From the NCBI GenBank assembly GCA_016302165.1, contig JAEDOD010000064.1, positions 1-10,129 on the forward strand: a stretch of DNA of 10,129 bases, read 5' to 3'. This document shows positions 5,722 to 10,129 of this stretch, piece after piece (the first letter of the stretch is position 1; every line of letters begins with the position of its first letter). The position numbers and the translations under genes are program-made. The notes below the pieces were generated by a model. The model did not search any database. It was given only the letters and a program-made list of their open reading frames with translations, and was not told the DNA's origin. This DNA comes from Sphaerochaetaceae bacterium (lineage in GTDB: Bacteria; Spirochaetota; Spirochaetia; Sphaerochaetales; Sphaerochaetaceae).

Positions 5722-7975
5722 TCTTCTCTTCCTTCCTTATTATGTAGAGACGGGAGGAGTTGTCTGTAAGGGTGCGCATGCCTTCCTCGTTTCCGTTTCC
5801 TGAGACGTTGTCTGAAAGGGAGATTCCAGCCCATTTCAAGGCATCTCCTCCCACTGTATAGCACTCCATCTCCTGAGGGGATATGGCCCTTTCCTCCAAA
5901 CTCTGCCAATGGTCCCTGGCAATGAATGTATAGTCAGAGTTTTCATCGGCCTCATCTACATATAGTTTTTCTGCTGTAACATTGATGCCTTTCCTCTTCA
6001 TGTAGTAGAGCATCATTATTACAGAACGGTCTCCATTATACACAGTCCATAGGGTTCTGTCCTTTTCGTCCCTGACAGTGAACTCTCCATACTGGAAAAG
6101 GGGCCTGTAGGCTTTGTAGAACTCTATCTGCTGACGAAGTGCATACTTCTCCATCTTTCCCAGTTCATGAGGATTGATGGAATACTGGGGAATTCCGAAG
6201 GCTGATACATTGAACTTGGTCTCCATGGAGATTGAGCGCCCTGTGTATCTGTCGGGATTACCTGCAATAGGTAGGGAAAGCACAGATAGCGGATAGAGCT
6301 TTCCGCTTCCTTTCTGGATTTCTAGTCTCATCAACGGGTCCGAGCACTCTGTCATCCTGACGGAGGCTGAATAGCTGAGCATTCCCAGGTCCAGTCTCAG
6401 GCCTCCACGGGAGGCAGTTTCTATGTACAGGTTGGGGTAGCTCTTGGTTATGGTGTCCAGAACTCTATATACGCCAAGGATATATCTATGGCACCATTCT
6501 CCTGTGTCCCGGTCTCCTACGCTGGACCAGATGTCGCTTTGGAATCTGGAGAATCCCCATCTGATGTAGTCAAGGTTTGCAGATTCGATGATCCGTGAAA
6601 GGGTATCTACAGCCCATTCCTGCACATCAGGCCTGGAGAAGTCCAGAAGATGCTGGCTGTGGCCAAGGGCATTGTATTCAGCTGTCCTGCCCACCACCCA
6701 ATCAGGGTGAGCCCTGTAAAGCCTGCTTCTTTCGCTGATTCCTTCCAGCTCGAACCAGAGTCCGAAGAATAGACCCATGTAGTGGATTTCATTGGCCAGA
6801 TCCTTGATTCCGGAAGGGAAGTGCTTGGTGTCTGGATACCAGTCTCCCAGACTGGTCTTCTCGTCATCCCTTGCTCCGAACCAGCCGTCGTCCACCACTA
6901 TGCCTTCGATTCCAAGATTCTTGGCCTCCTTGGCCATATCCATTATCTCCCCTTCGTCTGGAGAGTAGCCAAGTGTGTCCCAGGTGTTCAGCATTACAGG
7001 CTTCATCCTGTCTTTCCAGAGACCACGTCTGATGTGGTGCGTGATGAAGGAGCGGAGAGTGCGCGCTGCCTCATCCTTTCCTTCCCTGGAATGGATCAGC
7101 ACAGCTTCAGGAGTTTCGAAGAACTCTCCCCTGTCCAGCTTCCAGGAGAACATTTCAGGGTTTATTCCTGTGACTATGTGTAGGGAGTTGTGGTTCGTGA
7201 CTGATACAGTGGTCCTGTGGGCTCCAGAGTATATGAGGTCAAATAGATAAGTGTCCCTGTCTGTGGAGACAATTGTGGCAGGATCGTTCTCTCCGCTGGA
7301 TACAGTTCTGGAGCTGTTGGTGAAGGTTCCGCTCCTGATTTCCGTCACATATTCATTTCTCTCCCTTCCCCAGGTGCCGCTGAAGGAGGTGATTTCAGCT
7401 TCTCCGGCCCTGACGTCTATCTGGGCGGAGGCAAGGGAACGGATGGTGAGAGGGCTATCGCTGTTGTTATAGAGGACGCTTCGCCTTACGATGACATCAC
7501 TTGAGAAGAAGGCTGTATAGAAGGTGGAGAGCTTGATTCTCCTGAAAGTGTCTTCATATATCACCTCCAATGTCTCAGTATCATTTTCGCTTCCGATGGC
7601 CTGGGGCATTTTCGGTCCCTTGAATCTTACGATTCCAGGATGGATGAGGTAGGATGAATACTTCAGGTTTACTGTCCTGTCACCTTTGTCTCCCCAGCTT
7701 ACAGCCAGGAAGGGGACACGGTAGTCTCCTCTGCCTTCAGTGGAGAATTCCAGAAGGGTGTCGTCCAGGGAGAACTCGCTGTAGCTGCGGTCGGAAATGG
7801 TGCTCATGACAGGTGCCTTCAGGTGCTTTTCCGCCATTGCAGATAGGGAGGACTCCACGTTTCTTAGTCTTTTTCCCCAATAGATATGTTCAGGGTATCC
7901 TGTATCTCCAGTATTGAAGACATAGCTGGTGTTTTTTGTATAGATATGGAAAAGACCGTTTTTCTCCTCTGTCAT
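5714..7975 (-). CDS. GH36 alpha-galactosidase-like protein with substituted catalytic residues
   Basis: The protein has 753 residues, the normal length for GH36 alpha-galactosidases, and lacks a signal peptide, so it is cytoplasmic. The N-terminal beta-supersandwich is recognisable (SYVF...HIYWGKRLR; SGTWGRERNEY at about 199-209). So are the catalytic barrel motifs VVDDGWFGARDD (360-371), SLGDW (375-379), FGLWFE (404-409) and LYRAHPDW (419-426), and the C-terminal beta domain. Family members release alpha-linked galactose by a retaining mechanism. The nucleophile motif normally K-W-D-M-N-R reads R472-W-G474-F-S-R, and the acid/base motif normally W-T-S-D reads R540-M-T-E543. The galactose-binding Cys of S-C-S-x-G-G is Ala521, and the Arg of G-R-N-Q is His439. 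The ATG at 7973-7975 has GGAGG 4 bases upstream and sits just after a predicted transcription start. The frame stays open to 8050 from TTG, but that part precedes or overlaps the promoter. No frameshift or internal stop is present. Confidence 0.9.
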   Translation of the reverse strand: MTEEKNGLFHIYTKNTSYVFNTGDTGYPEHIYWGKRLRNVESSLSAMAEKHLKAPVMSTISDRSYSEFSLDDTLLEFSTEGRGDYRVPFLAVSWGDKGDRTVNLKYSSYLIHPGIVRFKGPKMPQAIGSENDTETLEVIYEDTFRRIKLSTFYTAFFSSDVIVRRSVLYNNSDSPLTIRSLASAQIDVRAGEAEITSFSGTWGRERNEYVTEIRSGTFTNSSRTVSSGENDPATIVSTDRDTYLFDLIYSGAHRTTVSVTNHNSLHIVTGINPEMFSWKLDRGEFFETPEAVLIHSREGKDEAARTLRSFITHHIRRGLWKDRMKPVMLNTWDTLGYSPDEGEIMDMAKEAKNLGIEGIVVDDGWFGARDDEKTSLGDWYPDTKHFPSGIKDLANEIHYMGLFFGLWFELEGISERSRLYRAHPDWVVGRTAEYNALGHSQHLLDFSRPDVQEWAVDTLSRIIESANLDYIRWGFSRFQSDIWSSVGDRDTGEWCHRYILGVYRVLDTITKSYPNLYIETASRGGLRLDLGMLSYSASVRMTECSDPLMRLEIQKGSGKLYPLSVLSLPIAGNPDRYTGRSISMETKFNVSAFGIPQYSINPHELGKMEKYALRQQIEFYKAYRPLFQYGEFTVRDEKDRTLWTVYNGDRSVIMMLYYMKRKGINVTAEKLYVDEADENSDYTFIARDHWQSLEERAISPQEMECYTVGGDALKWAGISLSDNVSGNGNEEGMRTLTDNSSRLYIIRKEEKNE

Positions 7976-7994
7976 GATGCCTCCATCTTTTATA

Positions 7995-8023
7995 ATCATA
8001 AGACAAAGATCTACCTTTGTCAT
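7995..8023 (-). promoter_or_regulatory. Promoter of the GH36-gpsA-MATE operon
   Basis: On the minus strand, ATGACA (8018-8023, one mismatch to TTGACA), a 17-base spacer and TATGAT (7995-8000, one mismatch to TATAAT) form a near-consensus sigma-70 promoter. The predicted start near 7988 leaves a leader of about 13 bases that contains the GGAGG ribosome site of the GH36 gene. This is the main reason for choosing the 7975 start. Confidence 0.72.
8002..8021. promoter_or_regulatory. Palindromic operator-like site between the -35 and -10 boxes
   Basis: GACAAAG (8002-8008) and CTTTGTC (8015-8021) are perfect inverted repeats with a 6-base centre, ATCTAC. The 20-bp site fills the spacer and touches the -35 box of the GH36 operon promoter. 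That is the classic position for a dimeric repressor that blocks RNA polymerase. No regulator gene is in the window, so its identity is unknown. It also lies about 100 bases upstream of the divergent gene and might affect both. Confidence 0.6.
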
Positions 8024-8101
8024 TCTTGGAGGGAAATCCTCACGTAACAAACAAAAAAGATGGAGTAGATGTTAACTGCGTAACTTTTTTCCAAGAAACT
8101 G

Positions 8102-8110
8102 TGTTAATCT
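8102..8110 (+). promoter_or_regulatory. Extended -10 promoter of the divergent beta-rich gene
   Basis: TGTTAATCT reads as TG-n-TAATCT, an extended -10 element. No convincing -35 is present at the usual distance, which extended -10 promoters tolerate. The predicted transcription start is at or next to base 8117, the A of the first in-frame ATG, implying a leaderless mRNA. Confidence 0.4.
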
Positions 8111-8116
8111 ATATGT

Positions 8117-9304
8117 ATGGATATAAGAAGGCTTTCCCTATGGGAAGGAAGAAACGCAACCTACATGTCTAACGGCTCCTTTTTCACGGTAACAGAGGAT
8201 CAGGGGGAGATAACTCTTGAGCTAAGCGTGAGAAACGGTAACGGAGCCAGAGTCTCCTCTTTATGTCTTCCATACTTTCGTGGAACCGGCAGTGGAGTCA
8301 TGAGTGATGAGAACGGCGAATGGTGGAGAATGAGACAAGGTCTCTATCAGGCTGGAGGCATGTATTTCTCCTTTCCTTCCGGATCCGATGACCTTATCTC
8401 AACCACCAATACCTACTGGACCGTAAGAAGATATGGAACTGAAGAGGAGTTCGGAGGAGTATGGAAATACTCTGAGATGAAGAGCAGGGAAGTAGGGAAC
8501 AAGTACAAGGTGGGGAAGGTGGATCTGGTTCTTCCTGGCCACAACGTGCTCTATTCTGCATATTCCATCACCAATACTGGAGAAGAGGTGCTTTCCGGTA
8601 ATCCTCAGCTTACAGCTGTGCTTTCCGCTCCTCATGTGGAGAAGGGGACATACATCAATACATCCGCCCGGGAGTTCAGTGTCTTTCCTCTGGCCTTCAG
8701 GGAGTCGGGAGTCAACCGCTTTGTGCCGGGGCAACTCTTTTCGGACCTGAAGAAGGCTCCTCTCCTTAAAGGAGGAATTGGAGACGCTTCCGTAGTTCCT
8801 GCCCCTACAGGCACCTACGACTACATCATGGGCCGTCTTGGAGAAGACAGTGTAGACTGGATTACAGCAATCAATCCCAATGACCAGATGCTTTTCCTTC
8901 TCTATACACAGAAGGCCCAGAACGAAGATGAGTTCTCTCTTCCCATATGTACCATAGGCGAGAACTGGTATGGAAGGATGGATGCTCCTTGGGCCCTTTT
9001 TGATGGAGCAACACCACAGATAAGGTCCCTTTCCTTGGGCTTTACCTATGGAGAAAGCGGATCCAGGAACTTCTCCCTTGCTCCTGGGGAGACCAGGACC
9101 TGCTATTTTGGAGCCTCATATTCTTACCTTGATAACCAGAGGCTTTCTTCCCTTGGCTTCTTCACCAATGAAATAAGGCCTGAAGGCTTTATTCTGAAGA
9201 GGACCAAATCACTTTCACTGGTCTCTGCAGATACATCCTTCAAGGCCTTGAGGAAGATATCCAAAAGATTGTTCTTCCGTGCCCAGAACGGGGAGAATCA
9301 ATAG
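8117..9304 (+). CDS. Unrecognised beta-rich cytoplasmic protein, possibly mutarotase-like/supersandwich fold
   Basis: The protein has 395 residues from ATG 8117, with no signal peptide or membrane segment. I cannot assign it to a named family. It is rich in alternating beta-strand patterns. It opens with a YMSNGSFFTVTEDQGEITLE stretch like the start of sugar-binding supersandwich (aldose epimerase-type) domains, and ends with LSLGFTYGESGSRN and FSLAPGETR, phrasing typical of such domains. A Trp/Tyr-rich part (EWWRMRQG, YWTVRRYG, VWKY; about residues 71-116) could form a carbohydrate surface. No catalytic motif is evident. The gene diverges from the GH36 operon and may be co-regulated with it. 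The start is uncertain. ATG 8117 has no Shine-Dalgarno but fits a leaderless start. ATG 8165 (379 residues) has AAGGAAG about 13 bases upstream. Its stop overlaps the converging gene by 7 bases. Confidence 0.75.
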   Translation: MDIRRLSLWEGRNATYMSNGSFFTVTEDQGEITLELSVRNGNGARVSSLCLPYFRGTGSGVMSDENGEWWRMRQGLYQAGGMYFSFPSGSDDLISTTNTYWTVRRYGTEEEFGGVWKYSEMKSREVGNKYKVGKVDLVLPGHNVLYSAYSITNTGEEVLSGNPQLTAVLSAPHVEKGTYINTSAREFSVFPLAFRESGVNRFVPGQLFSDLKKAPLLKGGIGDASVVPAPTGTYDYIMGRLGEDSVDWITAINPNDQMLFLLYTQKAQNEDEFSLPICTIGENWYGRMDAPWALFDGATPQIRSLSLGFTYGESGSRNFSLAPGETRTCYFGASYSYLDNQRLSSLGFFTNEIRPEGFILKRTKSLSLVSADTSFKALRKISKRLFFRAQNGENQ

Positions 9305-9912
9305 ATATCGTACAGGTCGAAAAGAATCTCGTCGTAGATATCGTAGGCTACATATGGGTTATATGGAGTAAGGGTAGTGATTCCAAAGAAGCCCTTGGCT
9401 GAGAAAAAGGAAGGATTGGCGTCGGTCTCCACATTCAGTGTGGCAGAAGCTGAGATGCCGAAGGTGAAGCCAAGCTGGTTCCTGTAGTTCCTCTCTGAAG
9501 TTGGAACAAATGTGAAGCCGATGTTTCCTCCAACTCCGATTCCCAATACGCTGTTGTCTACAATTCTGTATTTCTGCACATCGAACTGAGGGCCTATCAT
9601 GGCGTTTAAGGTAAGGTTTTTGTTTACGTCATAGACTACAGATGGTCCGAAGCCTACGAGAATGTTGGCGACGAAGTCTCCATCACAGAATCTCTTCAGT
9701 CCGAAGTCGAAATCAGCTGCAGTTCCCAGTCCCACACTGGTGGAACTGTCTAGATTTGCTCCGAAGTGGTAGAAGGTGTGCATTCCCATATATGGCCCTT
9801 CAAAGGCGCTGCTCCATCCGCTGTCGAAGCCAAGGGTGAAGAGCTGGCCGGAAGCGGAAAGGGAAAGTGATATGACCAGAAGAATAGTTATGAATAAACC
9901 AAGCTTTTTCAT
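9298..9912 (-). CDS. Small exported protein, probable outer-membrane beta-barrel
   Basis: The protein has 204 residues. A clear Sec signal peptide (MKKLGLFITILLVISLSLSA, cleavage near residue 20-22) is followed by alternating hydrophobic strands with many Gly and aromatic residues, such as SVGLGTAADFDFGL, LVGFGPSVVYDV, LTLNAMIGPQFDV, SVLGIGVGGNIGF and NQLGFTFGISASATL. This is the look of an 8-stranded outer-membrane barrel, and the chain ends in Tyr, as barrel proteins often end in an aromatic residue. I know no specific family or function for it. The Tyr-Asp-rich C-terminus (YDIYDEILFDLYDIY) is unusual and is encoded by a small direct repeat. The start is firm because the signal peptide begins there, yet no Shine-Dalgarno precedes it. 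The promoter places the transcript start at the ATG. It overlaps the plus-strand gene tail to tail by 7 bases. Confidence 0.75.
   Translation of the reverse strand: MKKLGLFITILLVISLSLSASGQLFTLGFDSGWSSAFEGPYMGMHTFYHFGANLDSSTSVGLGTAADFDFGLKRFCDGDFVANILVGFGPSVVYDVNKNLTLNAMIGPQFDVQKYRIVDNSVLGIGVGGNIGFTFVPTSERNYRNQLGFTFGISASATLNVETDANPSFFSAKGFFGITTLTPYNPYVAYDIYDEILFDLYDIY
9302..9345. repeat. 11-bp direct repeat at the end of the barrel-like gene
   Basis: TAGATATCGTA occurs at 9302-9312 and 9335-9345. Read on the minus strand, both copies encode YDIY, giving the Tyr-Asp-rich C-terminus of the exported protein. The first copy also overlaps the stop codon of the converging gene. Confidence 0.6.
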
Positions 9913-9918
9913 AAAATT

Positions 9919-9947
9919 AAGATAAATAGGTATGTCTGTATTGTCAA
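9919..9947 (-). promoter_or_regulatory. Promoter of the barrel-like protein gene
   Basis: On the minus strand there is a perfect TTGACA (9942-9947), a 17-base spacer and TATCTT (9919-9924). Only 6 bases (AATTTT) separate the -10 box from the ATG, so transcription is predicted to start at the A of the start codon. Confidence 0.6.
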
Positions 9948-9994
9948 ATGAAGTAGAAGAGTGGCTCCTATATGGCTGTCTCTATCTTTTTCCC

Positions 9995-10023
9995 TTGACT
10001 AAAGTGCCTTTCTTGCGTTAATT
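9995..10023 (+). promoter_or_regulatory. Promoter of tRNA-Cys
   Basis: TTGACT (9995-10000), a 17-base spacer and TTAATT (10018-10023) precede the tRNA. The expected start near 10030 leaves a leader of about 13 bases before the mature 5' end. Confidence 0.55.
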
Positions 10024-10034
10024 TAGCTTAGTCA
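9996..10034. repeat. Inverted repeat flanking the tRNA-Cys promoter
   Basis: TGACTAA (9996-10002) and TTAGTCA (10028-10034) are perfect inverted 7-mers spanning the promoter from the -35 box to just past the predicted start. A further TGACT at 10037-10041 forms a tight palindrome, AGTCA-GT-TGACT (10030-10041). A regulatory role is possible but not shown. Confidence 0.4.
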
Positions 10035-10042
10035 GTTGACTT

Positions 10043-10116
10043 GGTGCTGTGCCCGAGTGGCCTAAGGGGACGGTCTGCAAAACCGTTTTTCATCGGTTCG
10101 AATCCGATCGGCACCT
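10043..10116 (+). tRNA. tRNA-Cys (anticodon GCA)
   Basis: This is a full cloverleaf. The acceptor stem is GGTGCTG/CGGCACC (10043-10049 with 10109-10115, one G-T pair), and the D stem is CCC/GGG. The anticodon stem is ACGGT/ACCGT with loop CTGCAAA, placing GCA at 10077-10079. A 5-base variable loop follows, then T stem ATCGG/CCGAT with loop TTCGAAT. The discriminator base is T (10116), which is the identity base of cysteine tRNAs. The CCA end is not encoded and must be added by the nucleotidyltransferase. Confidence 0.96.
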
Positions 10117-10129
10117 TTTCTCTCTCAGA

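Noticed and set aside
7976..8050. N-terminal extension of the GH36 protein from TTG 8050 or ATG 7999
   Set aside because: The region contains the -35, operator and -10 elements. GGAGG directly precedes ATG 7975, where the family's N-terminus also begins.
8071..8084. GTTA-N6-TAAC symmetry upstream of the divergent gene as an operator
   Set aside because: The arms are only 4 bp in AT-rich DNA, which is expected by chance. The 7+7 palindrome at 8002-8021 is far stronger.

Overview
This window looks like chromosomal DNA of an anaerobic, saccharolytic, Gram-negative-type (diderm) bacterium. The evidence is a sodium-pump-type decarboxylase module (OadG plus a biotin-dependent carboxyltransferase), a lipoprotein with a clear lipobox, and a secreted protein that resembles a small outer-membrane beta-barrel. 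A gut or anaerobic spirochaete (Sphaerochaeta-like) would fit the gene content and style, but this is an impression and no marker gene here settles it. I see no mobile element, phage gene or CRISPR array.

Layout. (1) 1-649, minus strand: oadG followed by the 5' end of an oadA/pyruvate carboxylase subunit B-like gene that runs off the left edge. They are driven by a good promoter at 689-718. (2) 807-3042, plus strand: a tight operon of an Mrp/NBP35 P-loop ATPase (Fe-S cluster carrier), a Nudix hydrolase and a SIMPL-domain lipoprotein. It ends in a strong hairpin terminator at 3063-3088 that lies inside the 3' end of the converging gene. (3) 3054-7975, minus strand: a four-gene operon with overlapping or nearly touching genes. 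The order is a GH36 alpha-galactosidase-like protein, a GpsA-like dehydrogenase, a MATE transporter and a small nucleoside 2-deoxyribosyltransferase-like protein. (4) 8117-9304, plus strand: a divergent, unrecognised beta-rich protein that may have a mutarotase-like/supersandwich fold. (5) 9298-9912, minus strand: a small exported barrel-like protein that overlaps gene 4 tail to tail. (6) 10043-10116, plus strand: tRNA-Cys(GCA) with its own promoter.

The most interesting locus is the GH36 operon with its divergent neighbour. The GH36 protein keeps the whole family scaffold over about 750 residues. However, the catalytic nucleophile Asp is Gly474, the acid/base Asp is Glu543, and several substrate-binding residues are also changed. 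Its promoter carries a perfect 7+7 bp palindrome between the -35 and -10 boxes, so it is probably repressor-controlled. The gene is intact and translationally coupled to three others, which argues for a retooled or non-catalytic GH36 protein under selection rather than a decaying gene. The GpsA-like partner is also altered in its substrate-side motif.

Two genes, the divergent beta-rich protein and the barrel-like protein, lack a Shine-Dalgarno sequence and have a -10 box about 6 bp before the ATG, so both may be leaderless. All family calls come from reading motifs by eye; no database search was run.
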